Below, piece by piece: positions 22,641 to 32,389 of a stretch of 64,000 nt of DNA. The translations under genes were made by a program, and so were the position numbers. Position 1 is the first letter of the stretch, and every line of letters starts with the position of its first letter. Origin of the DNA: Winogradskyella thalassocola (GTDB lineage Bacteria; Bacteroidota; Bacteroidia; Flavobacteriales; Flavobacteriaceae). The stretch lies in NCBI RefSeq assembly GCF_900099995.1, contig NZ_FNCZ01000003.1, positions 124,001 through 188,000 of the forward strand, given 5' to 3'. The notes under the pieces were generated by a model. That model searched no databases. It was given only the letters and a program-made list of their open reading frames with translations, and had not been told where the DNA came from.

Positions 22641-23840
22641 TTAGAGAATGTTTAATTCTTTCATACAGGCTTTCATGGTTTTGTAAGTACGTTCAATATC
22701 GGCATCCAATCCGATAGAGAAGCGAATTAAGCCATCGCTTAAGCCCATGGCTTCTTGTTCGTCTTCCGGAATTTCAGAAGAGGTAGAGCTACCAGGAGCG
22801 CTGAATAAAGTTTTGTAGAATCCTAAACTCACTGCTAAATAACCTAAGTTGCGTTCTTGCATCATTTCCATTAAGGCATTGGCTTTATCTAAAGACCCTA
22901 CATCAATGGTCATCATACCACCAAAACCGTATTTTTCATTCATCATCGATTTGAATAACTCATGCGATGGGTGAGAGGCTAATCCTGGATATACCGTTTT
23001 TAAACCATCGTTTTCAAACTGTTCTGCTAAATAGGTGGCGTTATGACTGTGTTGCATCATTCTAATATGCAAGGTTCTTAGATTCTTTAATACCGACGCA
23101 GAACGTAGACTATCCATTGTCGATCCTAATAACATGGCCGCTCCGCTGTTGACGTTTCGTAAATCGTTAATTAACTCGTGTGTACCACAAACGACTCCAC
23201 CAACCGTATCAGACGAGCCATTGATGAATTTGGTTAAACTATGTACTACAATATCAGCACCCAAATTAATAGGTGAAATGGATAAGGGTGAAAAGGTATT
23301 ATCTACCACCAATTTCAGATTGTGTTTTTTAGCGATGGCAGCCAAGCCTTTAATGTCTGCAACCTCTAATAGTGGATTACTAACCGATTCGCAGTATAAT
23401 ATTTTTGTTGTTGGAGTAATTGCCGCTTCAACCGTATCTAACTTCGTAATGTCCACAAAGGTTGTAGAGATCCCTAAACGTGGAGTAAAGTTTTTTAAGA
23501 AGGCATAAGTCCCGCCGTAGATGGTTCTGCTACTCACTACATGGTCACCAGCATCACAAAGTTGTAATATTACCGGAGTAATAGCTCCCATACCAGAAGC
23601 GGTAACTGTAGCCGTTTCTGTACCTTCCATAGCCGCTAAGGCTTCCCCTAAATATAAATTAGATGGAGAAGAGTGACGTGAGTATAAATAACAACCATCG
23701 GCATTACCTTCAAAAGTATCGAACATGGTTTTTGCTGATAAAAAGGTGTATGTAGATGAATCTGAAATAGATGGGTTAACCCCACCGAATTCTCCAAAGT
23801 ATTGTAAGTCTTGTATATTGTTTGCAGGTTTAAAAGTCAT
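22641..23840 (-). CDS. Cys/Met metabolism PLP-dependent enzyme (methionine gamma-lyase-like)
   Basis: A 399-residue fold-type I PLP enzyme of the trans-sulfuration family. Visible are YSRHSSPSNLYLGEALAAME, SGMGAITPVILQLC for phosphate binding, YGGTYAFLKNF, VVDNTFSPLSISP with the cofactor Asp, and the Schiff-base lysine in VVHSLTKFINGSSDTVGG. The C-terminal RFSIGLDADIERTY segment is also conserved. It could be methionine gamma-lyase, cystathionine gamma-lyase or a relative; the sequence alone does not decide. The Lrp/AsnC gene transcribed away from it at 24096 is the likely regulator. Confidence 0.88.
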   Translation of the reverse strand: MTFKPANNIQDLQYFGEFGGVNPSISDSSTYTFLSAKTMFDTFEGNADGCYLYSRHSSPSNLYLGEALAAMEGTETATVTASGMGAITPVILQLCDAGDHVVSSRTIYGGTYAFLKNFTPRLGISTTFVDITKLDTVEAAITPTTKILYCESVSNPLLEVADIKGLAAIAKKHNLKLVVDNTFSPLSISPINLGADIVVHSLTKFINGSSDTVGGVVCGTHELINDLRNVNSGAAMLLGSTMDSLRSASVLKNLRTLHIRMMQHSHNATYLAEQFENDGLKTVYPGLASHPSHELFKSMMNEKYGFGGMMTIDVGSLDKANALMEMMQERNLGYLAVSLGFYKTLFSAPGSSTSSEIPEDEQEAMGLSDGLIRFSIGLDADIERTYKTMKACMKELNIL

Positions 23841-24053
23841 GAGTTTATTTTTAGTGTTTGTTAATGGTCACATGCAATTCGCTATTTACCATCTCTTTTA
23901 AGGCGATAAGATTTCGAATATGCTCGTGTTATAATAATTTTATTTAGTGTTTATGTATTCCAAATTTCGACATATTTAGATGATTAATCAATAGCGACTC
24001 TGATTTATGGTTTAATTATCTACAAATTTCATTTTTAATGGGTTTATTATCGC

Positions 24054-24061
24054 TAAATTTG
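24054..24061 (+). promoter_or_regulatory. Candidate -7 box for the Lrp/AsnC gene
   Basis: TAAATTTG fits TAnnTTTG and ends 34 bp before the ATG at 24096. No clear TTG element at the usual distance. Confidence 0.4.
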
Positions 24062-24095
24062 GGTATTCTATAATTATTTCCGAAAAAATAAACGT

Positions 24096-24554
24096 ATGAC
24101 CTTTGATGCTATTGACAGAGAACTTCTTAAATTACTACAAAATGATAGTAAGCAAACCAACAAAGCCTTATCTCTTCAATTAAATTTATCGGTCACTGCC
24201 GTTTATGAACGCATTAAAAAACTCGAAAAAAGCGGTATTGTAAAGCAGTATGTGGCTTTGGTGGATAAGAGTAAAGTTAAGAAAGACTTTGTCGCGTTTT
24301 GTCACATAAAGTTAGTCCAACATTCTCAAGATTATGTCGTGAAATTTGAGCGTGAAGTGAATCAGCTACATGAGGTTTTAGAGTGTTACCATTTGAGTGG
24401 TGATTATGACTACTTGCTAAAAGTACTTGTTAAAGACATGAAAGCCTTTAGAGAATTTATGGTCGAGAAACTCACCAAAATTGATCATATAGGCAGTACA
24501 CACAGTATGTTTATGATTAATGAAGTAAAGCATACCACGGCCATTACACTTTAA
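24096..24554 (+). CDS. Lrp/AsnC family transcriptional regulator
   Basis: A 152-residue regulator: helix-turn-helix at residues 1-60 (TFDAIDRELLKLLQNDSKQT, then LNLSVTAVYERIKKLEKSGI) and an effector-binding RAM domain (VLECYHLSGDYDYLLKVLVK, with the ligand-contact glycine region). It is divergent from the PLP-dependent sulfur amino acid enzyme across a 255-bp gap, which suggests amino-acid-responsive control of that gene. Ligand unknown. Confidence 0.93.
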   Translation: MTFDAIDRELLKLLQNDSKQTNKALSLQLNLSVTAVYERIKKLEKSGIVKQYVALVDKSKVKKDFVAFCHIKLVQHSQDYVVKFEREVNQLHEVLECYHLSGDYDYLLKVLVKDMKAFREFMVEKLTKIDHIGSTHSMFMINEVKHTTAITL

Positions 24555-24716
24555 CATGGGAAGAACGCTTTAGGTTAAAAATGTGTCCTCATTTTGTGTC
24601 TTTAACAATGAATTCAGAGCGGTAAAAGTGCTGATAATATGTTGGTTATGGTGTTTGTGTTTCATTTAATTAAAGGCTAGGATATTGTAATTCGATAAAT
24701 TTCATAATTTTACACT

Positions 24717-25487
24717 ATGAGATACACTGAAATTAAGGATTTATACAAGTTTATATTTAAATCCTACGACAAGCCGTTTCTAAAAGAGCACATCGAGAAG
24801 TTTATAGAACTCGATGAATACTTACCTTACAGCTCTACTTTTTTTTGCGTCACTAATACGCAAGATTTAACTTTTGAATATATAAGTAAAAACTTTACAA
24901 CATGTTTAGGTCTAGATGCTAATGAGTTAAAGGCATTAGGTATGCGTTATTTCTGGAGTAGAATTCACCCAGACGATATTGATGCTTGGTTAAGCGCACT
25001 CAATAGCTTGATGACGTTTACACTTGAAGAAATTCCGGAAGACAAACGAAAAGATGCTAATTACACATGGAATTTTAGACTTAAAAATAGTGATGATGTT
25101 TACATGAATATTGTTCAGAATACCACTCCTTTAGTTTTTGATTCTGAAGGCAAGCCTATTATTGGTTTAGCTCATTACACGGTTTTAGATCCAAATATAA
25201 AAATGGAAATAACCGCAACAGCTAAATTGTTAAATACCAACAAGGAGTACGAAACGCTGTTTTTTAATAACTTCTCTCAAAAATTATTGAATGATGGTAT
25301 TAGTCATCGAGAGCGCGATGTGATTCGCTTACTTGTGTTAAATCAATCTAGTAAAGAAATTTCAAAGAAGTTAAATATAAGTTCTCATACGGTAAATACA
25401 CACCGAAGAAATATATTGAAAAAGCTTAATATTTCATCAACAGGAGAGCTTGTAGGGATGTTAAAAATGAATCAACATTGGTTGTAA
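24717..25487 (+). CDS. PAS domain LuxR-type transcriptional regulator
   Basis: A 256-residue regulator. Residues about 35-160 form a PAS fold (FEYISKNFTTCLGLDANELK, then YFWSRIHPDDIDAWLSAL, and a PAC-like end IGLAHYTVLDPN). Residues about 190-254 are a LuxR/GerE helix-turn-helix (ISHRERDVIRLLVLNQSSKE, then ISSHTVNTHRRNILKKL). No receiver domain is present. Such PAS-LuxR proteins in Bacteroidota are often orphan regulators; target and ligand are unknown. It stands alone, with a hairpin about 75 bp downstream. Confidence 0.9.
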   Translation: MRYTEIKDLYKFIFKSYDKPFLKEHIEKFIELDEYLPYSSTFFCVTNTQDLTFEYISKNFTTCLGLDANELKALGMRYFWSRIHPDDIDAWLSALNSLMTFTLEEIPEDKRKDANYTWNFRLKNSDDVYMNIVQNTTPLVFDSEGKPIIGLAHYTVLDPNIKMEITATAKLLNTNKEYETLFFNNFSQKLLNDGISHRERDVIRLLVLNQSSKEISKKLNISSHTVNTHRRNILKKLNISSTGELVGMLKMNQHWL

Positions 25488-25816
25488 AATTAATAAATAC
25501 TTAAATTGAGTATTGCCGCGTAATATATTTATATGCAATTTTGTAGAGCTATAAATCAAGGGTAAAATAAGTCCATTCTTAAGATTATTGTCATTAATCG
25601 AAAGTTTGGACTATTTTGTTTTCTTCAAGCCTTAGTTTATACCGCTATATCCACATTGATTCTGCCACTTTAGTGTCGATTATTTTGTCTCAGTTTTAAG
25701 AAATTTCTGAACTTCTATCTTAAAAACTATTTGATAAGCAACCTTTCTTAATATTTTTACGTCTTTATAGATATAAGCTATAATGCAATCATCAATCAGT
25801 TTTAAAATCAATTACC
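25488..25816. other. 329-bp gene-free region with one hairpin
   Basis: AT-rich. AAAATAAGTCCA (25564-25575) pairs with TGGACTATTTT (25607-25617) around a 31-nt loop and is followed by T-rich sequence, so it may end transcription of the PAS-LuxR gene. I see no ORF, RNA gene or strong promoter box in the rest; the S41 peptidase gene must be driven from its right half. Confidence 0.5.
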
Positions 25817-27424
25817 ATGAGTAAAATAACATTACTATTTCTTTGTACCATATTATTACTATTAACATCTTGCGCCAGTGTTGAAAAACACAATATGCAA
25901 GTCACCAAATTACATTCCGTTGAAGACTTACATGAAGATATAGATAAGGTTTATGACCAATTGCAGCGTCATCATCCGCATTTGTATCAGTTCACCTCTA
26001 AAGACGTACTCGATTTTAAGTTCGATAGTTTAAAGAGTGCCATCGACGAGCCTATGGATAGTAGAACATTTTATAAGCAACTCGCTGCGGTTACTAAATA
26101 TGTAGGTCAAGGCCATATGTCACTATCTCCACCAAGCATTAAGTTTACTAAAAAAGAGCGTCAAGCCTTAAATAAAACTAAATTTGATATCAATAATTTG
26201 AATTTTGAATACTTAGATGAAAAGCTCATTATTGTTAACGCTAGAGGTAATGACTCTGTTTATAATAATGCAGAAGTTCTAAAAATTGAAGACGAAACCC
26301 CTCAGGATTTAATCAATAATTATAAAAAAATTATAGCTTCTGATGGTTACAACACCACCTTCTATAATAGATATACTGGGACTCGTTTTATGTCGTTATA
26401 TTCAAAAGATAAAGGTCGTTTTGATAGTCTTACTTTTACCTTAAGAAATATGGATTCTACATTTGTAAAAATGTATAAACGTGTCTTAATAAAAGATACT
26501 ACCACGCTTAAGCAAGACGCTATCAAATCAGATTCATTAACGAACATAAATAAGCGAACTTCGAGGCTGACTAAAGCCGAACGCAAAGCGAAAAAATTAG
26601 AAAGTAAAGCCAAAAGAAAGAACAATCAAAAATACGGCTATGACTATGTTAAAGATGAATATGCGCGTAACTTAGATTTTGTAGGTAAGGATAGTGCTTC
26701 AGCCTTATTAAAAATTAGAGGATTTTCATATGGAAACTATGAAGATTTTTATGATGAGACTTTTAAAACCCTAGACTCTCTAAAAACAGAAACATTAATT
26801 ATTGATTTGCGAAATAACTTTGGTGGAAGTTTAGATCAAATTACTTATTTGTATTCATACCTCACCGATGAAAATTTTAACATGATTAATCCGAGTGAAG
26901 TCAATTCAAGGACTCCGTTTCTAAAAAGTATGATTAGTAATTCACCTAACATGATTAAAGGTGCTTTTGTTTTAGTGTCTCCAATAATTGCGACATTAGA
27001 AGTTCTTAAAACAGAAAAAAAAGAGGGTGTTCTATATTACAAGCTTAAGTCCTCTAAAGAGAAAGAGGCAAAACCATTAAATTTTAAAGGTAAAATTTAT
27101 GTCCTAATTAATGGGAATTCGTTTTCTGCCTCAGCTGTTTTATCAGCAAAACTGCATGGAAAAAAACGCGCAATTTTTGTAGGTGAAGAAACAGGTGGTG
27201 CTTACAATGGAACAGTTGCAGGGATGTATAAATATTATAATTTACCCAATACCAAAATGCAAATTAGAATACCCCTAGTATATATTGGCCCTAACAATCA
27301 AACTGAGATAGACGGTTATGGTGTAAAACCAGATGTTGAAATACTTCCAACGTATGAAGATCGTTTACATAACGTTGATCCAGAATTAGAGTGGGTTTTA
27401 AAGGATTTAGAACAAAATAAATAA
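25817..27424 (+). CDS. S41 family peptidase, lipoprotein
   Basis: A 535-residue protein with a lipoprotein leader (LLTSC, Cys19). The N-terminal half has a helical cap and degenerate PDZ-like domain (LYQFTSKDVLDFKFDSLKSA). The C-terminal third carries the tail-specific protease core: LIIDLRNNFGGSLDQITYLY, the nucleophile serine in LINGNSFSASAVLSAKLHG, and GEETGGAYNGTVAG. It probably cleaves proteins in the periplasm or at the outer membrane's inner face. A Lys-rich stretch (AERKAKKLESKAKRKNNQ, about 253-270) inside the protein is unusual and may be an exposed loop. Confidence 0.88.
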   Translation: MSKITLLFLCTILLLLTSCASVEKHNMQVTKLHSVEDLHEDIDKVYDQLQRHHPHLYQFTSKDVLDFKFDSLKSAIDEPMDSRTFYKQLAAVTKYVGQGHMSLSPPSIKFTKKERQALNKTKFDINNLNFEYLDEKLIIVNARGNDSVYNNAEVLKIEDETPQDLINNYKKIIASDGYNTTFYNRYTGTRFMSLYSKDKGRFDSLTFTLRNMDSTFVKMYKRVLIKDTTTLKQDAIKSDSLTNINKRTSRLTKAERKAKKLESKAKRKNNQKYGYDYVKDEYARNLDFVGKDSASALLKIRGFSYGNYEDFYDETFKTLDSLKTETLIIDLRNNFGGSLDQITYLYSYLTDENFNMINPSEVNSRTPFLKSMISNSPNMIKGAFVLVSPIIATLEVLKTEKKEGVLYYKLKSSKEKEAKPLNFKGKIYVLINGNSFSASAVLSAKLHGKKRAIFVGEETGGAYNGTVAGMYKYYNLPNTKMQIRIPLVYIGPNNQTEIDGYGVKPDVEILPTYEDRLHNVDPELEWVLKDLEQNK

Positions 27425-27479
27425 ATATAGCGGTCTTTAATAATGACTTTTAAAATTCGTAAATCAGTAATCAAAATTG

Positions 27480-27487
27480 TACTTTTG
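27480..27487 (+). promoter_or_regulatory. Candidate -7 box for the dihydrolipoyl dehydrogenase gene
   Basis: TACTTTTG fits TAnnTTTG and ends 36 bp upstream of the ATG at 27524. The -33 element is weak. Confidence 0.4.
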
Positions 27488-27523
27488 CAGGCATTATATT
27501 TAATCAGATAAACACTATTCTTT

Positions 27524-28924
27524 ATGAAATCATACGATGTAGCAATAATTGGTTCTGGACCTGGAGGTTATGTAGCGGCAATCCGTTGCGCACAATTAGG
27601 CATGAAAACAGCTATTATTGAAAAATATTCAACGCTTGGTGGTACGTGCTTAAACGTAGGTTGTATTCCAAGTAAAGCCTTATTAAGTTCTTCGCATCAT
27701 TACGAAGAAGCGACTAAACATTTTGAAGAACACGGTATTGAAATCCCTGGAGACATCAAAGTGAATTTAGAAAAGATGATTGGTCGTAAACAAGCTGTTG
27801 TAGATCAAACTACAGGTGGTATTGATTTCTTAATGAAGAAAAATAATATCGATGTTTTTGAAGGTCTTGGGTCTTTTAAAGATGCCACTCATATTACAAT
27901 AGAAGGTAAAGATGCACAAGAGATTGAAGCAAAGAAAATTATTATTGCTACAGGATCTAAACCATCAACATTACCGTTTATTACTTTAGATAAAGAACGT
28001 GTTATCACATCTACTGAAGCTTTAAAATTGAAAGAGATTCCAAAACATCTTATTATCATTGGTGGTGGAGTTATTGGTTTAGAGTTAGGACAAGTGTATC
28101 GTCGTTTAGGTGCTGAGGTTACTGTCATTGAATATATGGACAGAATCTTACCAACGATGGATGCAGGCTTATCTAAAGAATTGAATAAAGTCTTTAAGAA
28201 AGCCAAATGTAAAATGATGTTGTCTCATAAAGTGCAGTCTGTAGAGCGCCATGGAGATGAAGTGATTGTGAAGGCAGAAAATAAGAAAGGCGAAGTTGTA
28301 GAATTTAAAGGAGATTATTGTTTAGTATCTGTGGGTCGTAAGCCATATACCGCTGGTTTAAATCTTGATGCAGCAGGAGTGGCAATGAATGATAGAGGAC
28401 AGGTTGAGGTTAATGACCACTTACAAACTAGCGTCGACAACATCTATGCTATTGGTGATGTTATTAAAGGAGCGATGCTAGCACACAAAGCGGAAGAAGA
28501 AGGTGTTTTTGTTGCTGAAACATTAGCAGGGCAAAAACCACATATTGATTATAACTTAATTCCAGGAGTGGTTTACACATGGCCAGAAGTGGCTGCTGTT
28601 GGTAAAACAGAAGAAGAATTAAAAGCAGCTAATGTTGAGTATAAAGTGGGTCAGTTTCCATTTAGAGCATTAGGTCGTGCTAGAGCAAGTGGAGATCTTG
28701 ATGGCTTTGTAAAAATCTTAGCAGATAAAACTACAGATGAGGTTTTAGGAGTTCATATGATTGGTGCACGTTGTGCCGATTTAATTGCAGAAGCTGTAGT
28801 CGCTATGGAATTTAGAGCGTCCGCCGAAGATATTTCACGGATGTCTCATGCACACCCAACATTTGCAGAAGCCGTAAAAGAAGCCGCTTTAGCAGCAACA
28901 GAAGATAGAGCATTACACGTTTAG
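27524..28924 (+). CDS. lpdA: Dihydrolipoyl dehydrogenase
   Basis: A 466-residue FAD enzyme (E3) of 2-oxoacid dehydrogenase complexes, reoxidising dihydrolipoamide with NAD+. The FAD motif is VAIIGSGPGGYVAA, the redox-active disulfide Cys42/Cys47 sits in GGTCLNVGCIPSKAL, the NAD-binding motif is IIGGGVIGLELGQVYRRLGA, and the His-Glu active-site pair is in MSHAHPTFAEAVKEAA. All key residues are present and the length is standard. The gene is followed after 10 bp by fabV, so both are probably on one transcript. Confidence 0.97.
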   Translation: MKSYDVAIIGSGPGGYVAAIRCAQLGMKTAIIEKYSTLGGTCLNVGCIPSKALLSSSHHYEEATKHFEEHGIEIPGDIKVNLEKMIGRKQAVVDQTTGGIDFLMKKNNIDVFEGLGSFKDATHITIEGKDAQEIEAKKIIIATGSKPSTLPFITLDKERVITSTEALKLKEIPKHLIIIGGGVIGLELGQVYRRLGAEVTVIEYMDRILPTMDAGLSKELNKVFKKAKCKMMLSHKVQSVERHGDEVIVKAENKKGEVVEFKGDYCLVSVGRKPYTAGLNLDAAGVAMNDRGQVEVNDHLQTSVDNIYAIGDVIKGAMLAHKAEEEGVFVAETLAGQKPHIDYNLIPGVVYTWPEVAAVGKTEEELKAANVEYKVGQFPFRALGRARASGDLDGFVKILADKTTDEVLGVHMIGARCADLIAEAVVAMEFRASAEDISRMSHAHPTFAEAVKEAALAATEDRALHV

Positions 28925-28934
28925 ACTATATAAT

Positions 28935-30125
28935 ATGATAATAGAACCAAAAACTAGAGGGTTTATATGTTTAACATCACATCCAGTTGGCTGTGAGCAA
29001 AATGTATTAAGTCAGATAGACTATATTAAATCAAACCCAACAACTAATGGCCCAAAAAAGGTCTTAGTTATTGGAGCATCAACAGGCTTTGGCTTAGCAT
29101 CTAGAATTACTAGTGCTTATGGCTCTAACGCCTCAACAATTGGTGTGTTTTTTGAAAAGCCACCTACAGAAGGCCGTCCGGCGTCACCAGGTTGGTACAA
29201 CAGTGCCGCTTTTGAAACCCAAGCGCATAAAGATGGCTTGTATGCTAAGAGTATCAATGGAGATGCATTTTCAAACGAAATTAAAGCACAAACTTTAAAA
29301 TTAATTCAAGACGACTTAGGGAAGATTGATATGGTTATTTACAGTTTGGCGTCGCCAGTAAGAACACATCCAGATACAGGAGAGCGTTTTAAATCTGTTT
29401 TGAAACCGATTGGAGAAACATTTACAAATAACACCGTAGATTTTCATACAGGAGTCGTAAAAGAAATTTCAATAGAGCCTTGTTCAGGTGATGATATTGA
29501 TAATACGATTGCCGTAATGGGAGGTGAAGATTGGAAAATGTGGATTGACCTCTTAAAATCTGCAGATGTATTATCTGAAGATTTTAAAACGGTTGCGTAC
29601 TCTTATATCGGCCCTTCATTAACAGAAGCGGTTTATAGAAAAGGAACGATTGGTCGTGCAAAAGATCATTTAGAGGCTACTGCTTTTGAGATTACAGATT
29701 CTTTAAAAGATATCAACGGAAAAGGTTATGTTTCTGTAAACAAAGCTTTAGTAACGCAGGCGAGTTCTGCAATTCCGGTAATTCCGTTATACATTTCATT
29801 ATTGTATAAAGTGATGAAAGAAGAGGGGATTCATGAAGGTTGTATAGAGCAAATTGAACGTTTATTTAATGAGCGTTTATATGCTGAAGATTTACAATTG
29901 GATGCCGAAGGGCGAATTCGTATTGACGATTGGGAAATGCGAGATGATATTCAAGCAAAAGTATTAGAGCTTTGGAAAGAAGCGACGACTGAAACGTTAC
30001 CAAACATTGGTGATTTAGACGGTTATAAAACAGATTTCTTCAACCTATTTGGCTTTAATGTTGATGGTGTTGATTACGATAAGGATGTTAATGAAATGGT
30101 TGCTATTCCTGGATTGCAATCGTAA
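28935..30125 (+). CDS. fabV: Enoyl-[acyl-carrier-protein]/trans-2-enoyl-CoA reductase FabV
   Basis: A 396-residue monomeric NADH-dependent reductase that carries out the last step of each fatty acid elongation cycle. Diagnostic features: the N-terminal IEPKTRGFICLTSHPVGCE, the Rossmann motif VLVIGASTGFGLASRI, VIYSLASPVRTHPDTGE, and the active-site pattern Tyr-x8-Lys in YRKGTIGRAK. It is a triclosan-tolerant type of enoyl reductase. A 12-bp-stem terminator 16 bp downstream ends the lpdA-fabV unit. Confidence 0.96.
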   Translation: MIIEPKTRGFICLTSHPVGCEQNVLSQIDYIKSNPTTNGPKKVLVIGASTGFGLASRITSAYGSNASTIGVFFEKPPTEGRPASPGWYNSAAFETQAHKDGLYAKSINGDAFSNEIKAQTLKLIQDDLGKIDMVIYSLASPVRTHPDTGERFKSVLKPIGETFTNNTVDFHTGVVKEISIEPCSGDDIDNTIAVMGGEDWKMWIDLLKSADVLSEDFKTVAYSYIGPSLTEAVYRKGTIGRAKDHLEATAFEITDSLKDINGKGYVSVNKALVTQASSAIPVIPLYISLLYKVMKEEGIHEGCIEQIERLFNERLYAEDLQLDAEGRIRIDDWEMRDDIQAKVLELWKEATTETLPNIGDLDGYKTDFFNLFGFNVDGVDYDKDVNEMVAIPGLQS

Positions 30126-30140
30126 AACAATTTTATTTTT

Positions 30141-30168
30141 AAAAGCGAACTCATGGAGTTCGCTTTTT
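30141..30168 (+). terminator. Rho-independent terminator after fabV
   Basis: Perfect 12-bp stem AAAAGCGAACTC (30141-30152) / GAGTTCGCTTTT (30156-30167), 3-nt loop, followed by more T. An almost identical core (AAAAGCGAACT) recurs in the terminator at 35327. Confidence 0.88.
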
Positions 30169-30186
30169 TGTTTTAATTAAGTTTTA

Positions 30187-31026
30187 ATGAAAAAAGAATT
30201 CTTTTATTTTTTATTTGTGATTTTTATGACCTGTTCACCTAGGTTAAAAAGTAAAATAGATAAAAATTTCCCTCCACTTTCTAAGGATGAATTAGTGGTT
30301 GTTTTAGTTATACACGATACTCAATTAATTACAGGTGATGTTATTGGTGTTATACAGGCTAAAGACGGTGGCTTAGCAGTGAATTGCACATATTATGAGA
30401 ATGTTCTCAGTCTTAAGAAAATGGCAAGAGAAGCCGGTGCTAATCTTATAAAAATAACGGAATATAAAACTCCAGATAAATGGAGTACATGCCATAGATT
30501 ACGAGCCACAATTTATAAGGTTGCCGATCCAAAGATTTATGAAACTGAGATTGAATGGAGTGAAAATAGAAAATTAACTTGGGATGATTTTAAAGGTGAG
30601 CCAGATGTAATTAATAATCCAAATACCTTAGCCTTAACGAACTCTGGTTTTGGATACGAGTCGGGTATTAATTACTTAAAAGAGGGGCAAATTTTTGTTC
30701 AAAGCGTATTTAATACCAATGAAAGTTGGGTGGCTTTAAATGGACGAAATGATTATGTGTTAAGACATGAGCAAATTCACTTCGATATTACCGAAATATA
30801 TACAAGAAAACTTAGAAAAGAGTTAATAGATGCCAAGGTAACTAGTGAGAATCTTGTGCGAGCTAAAGCCATTTTTGATAAAGTTTTTAATGAATTGAAC
30901 GAACGTCAAAACCGATATGACGATGAAACCAAATATGGTGATAAAAAAGAAACTCAGGAACATTGGGAAGCCATTGTAGAAATTGAACTCGCCAAATATG
31001 ATTTATATAAGAAACAAGTATTATAA
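30187..31026 (+). CDS. DUF922-type zinc metalloprotease-like lipoprotein
   Basis: A 279-residue protein with a short lipoprotein-like leader (FVIFMTC, Cys16). The N-terminal domain (about 40-115) contains ALAVNCTYYENVLSLKKMA-like alpha/beta elements. The C-terminal domain has IEWSENRKLTWDDFKGEP and the metal-binding motif HEQIHFDITEIY, which match DUF922, a family of predicted secreted zinc proteases. The HExxH-like pair (HEQIH) is intact. Substrate unknown. It ends 6 bp into the convergent gene at 31021. Confidence 0.8.
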   Translation: MKKEFFYFLFVIFMTCSPRLKSKIDKNFPPLSKDELVVVLVIHDTQLITGDVIGVIQAKDGGLAVNCTYYENVLSLKKMAREAGANLIKITEYKTPDKWSTCHRLRATIYKVADPKIYETEIEWSENRKLTWDDFKGEPDVINNPNTLALTNSGFGYESGINYLKEGQIFVQSVFNTNESWVALNGRNDYVLRHEQIHFDITEIYTRKLRKELIDAKVTSENLVRAKAIFDKVFNELNERQNRYDDETKYGDKKETQEHWEAIVEIELAKYDLYKKQVL

Positions 31027-31611
31027 TTCGTGTAGTAAATCCTCAATTCGCATACGGTTCTTATAATCGTGTTCATTAATATCGCGCACAAAGCAATAGG
31101 CACTGATATCCCCATTTTTTACTTTTTCGGCTAAGACTTCAACTTTAAAAGGTCCAAATTCTTCTGATTTTTCGATGTAATAGAATTCGTGATCATAAAT
31201 TATAGTACTGACCTTCTTTTTATATTTGTCTTTTAGGAAGGCTTGGATATCTTCGACTGAATTTATATCGTCATCATAGTTGGTCGCGTTAATGTACATA
31301 GCAAATTCTTCTTTGCTCTGGTTGTTTAGCACCAAAATATCATCATCTTTAAAAAACGCTTTTACAGTAATCATTCCATCTTCGGTTTCAATAGAAAAGA
31401 TATTCTGAATAGTAATGTTCCATGAGGTTTTAATCACATGATCTTTCCTGGAAATTTCCAGAATATTATCTGCTTTAAATGTATAAATCGATTTCTTTTT
31501 AGAAATGCCATTTATTAAAACCCATTGTTTATTTATAAAATGAGAATCGTGATGAACCTCATAGTTAAATGGTTTTAAATTAGGAATAGTATTATGTAGG
31601 TAATCATTCAT
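31021..31611 (-). CDS. Cytoplasmic protein with GYF_2-like C-terminal domain
   Basis: A 196-residue protein without signal or membrane segments. Residues about 20-110 form a lipocalin-like series of beta strands (SIYTFKADNILEISRKDHVI, SIETEDGMITVKAFFKDDD). Residues about 140-196 resemble a GYF_2 (DUF4339) module: EFYYIEKSEEFGPFKVEVLA, then VKNGDISAYCFVRDI, with the usual GPF and closing acidic helix. The role is unknown; GYF_2 modules tend to mediate protein contacts. It may be co-transcribed with the LytS/LytTR pair upstream (67 bp gap). Confidence 0.65.
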   Translation of the reverse strand: MNDYLHNTIPNLKPFNYEVHHDSHFINKQWVLINGISKKKSIYTFKADNILEISRKDHVIKTSWNITIQNIFSIETEDGMITVKAFFKDDDILVLNNQSKEEFAMYINATNYDDDINSVEDIQAFLKDKYKKKVSTIIYDHEFYYIEKSEEFGPFKVEVLAEKVKNGDISAYCFVRDINEHDYKNRMRIEDLLHEL

Positions 31612-31678
31612 TTAATGAGGTTTCAATACAAAGGTCGTTGCTTTGTAACGTTGCGATTTGGGCGTTTATTTCTTAAAG

Positions 31679-32389
31679 TTAAAAATTTTCTAGATGTTTT
31701 AAAACTTCTTTCTTATAACTTCGACTAATGGAAAGCGCTTTCCGATTAACTGTAACATGTTCATTTGTAAATGACTGTATGTGTTCTAACGCCACAATAT
31801 AAGATCTGTGAATTCTTAAAAAACGTGTTTTTGGTAATTTCGCCTCAATGGCGGTAATCGTTTCTCTGGTGACTATAACACTGTCTGAAAGATAAATTTT
31901 AATATAATCGCTATAACTTTCAATATAGAGAAGGTCGTCAAAGTTTATTTTTTGCATTCTTCGGTCAGAACGTACAAATATAAAATCATTGTTATCTAAC
32001 GCGTTCGTAGTTGTTTCTTCAGAACTCGAAAAGACTTCAAAATACCGGTTTACAGACTGTAGTAAACGCGGAAAAGCAATAGGTTTTAGTAGGTAATCGA
32101 CAGCTTGTAGATCAAAACCTTCCACAGCATAATCTCTATAGGCTGTGGTAAAAATAATCTTAATGTCTTTGTTTATGGATTTTGCAAAAGCGATTCCTGA
32201 TATCTCTGGCATGTTAATATCTAAAAAGACTAAGTCCACTGTATTATTGCTCATAAAGTTAAAAGCTTCGATGGCATTTTTGCATTGTGCAGCAACCTCA
32301 ATAGTATCAATCTTAGATAAATGAGAAGCTATGATGTCTCTAGCTATAGATTCATCGTCAACGATAATACAAGAGATGCTTTTAGACAT
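31679..32389 (-). CDS. LytTR-family response regulator
   Basis: A 236-residue two-component regulator. The receiver domain has acidic residues VDDESIARD, phospho-acceptor Asp57 in LVFLDINMPEISG, Thr in IIFTTAYRDYA and Lys in YLLKPIAF. The LytTR domain (about 135-236) includes DLLYIESYSDYIKIYL and TRFLRIHRSYIVALEHIQ. It overlaps the kinase gene by 8 nt and forms the second LytS/LytTR pair of the window. Targets unknown. Confidence 0.93.
   Translation of the reverse strand: MSKSISCIIVDDESIARDIIASHLSKIDTIEVAAQCKNAIEAFNFMSNNTVDLVFLDINMPEISGIAFAKSINKDIKIIFTTAYRDYAVEGFDLQAVDYLLKPIAFPRLLQSVNRYFEVFSSSEETTTNALDNNDFIFVRSDRRMQKINFDDLLYIESYSDYIKIYLSDSVIVTRETITAIEAKLPKTRFLRIHRSYIVALEHIQSFTNEHVTVNRKALSISRSYKKEVLKHLENF

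Noticed and set aside
26362-26625. Minus-strand 87-codon frame inside the S41 peptidase gene
   Set aside because: Overlaps the Lys-rich coding stretch; hydrophobic product arises from antisense of Lys/Ala codons.
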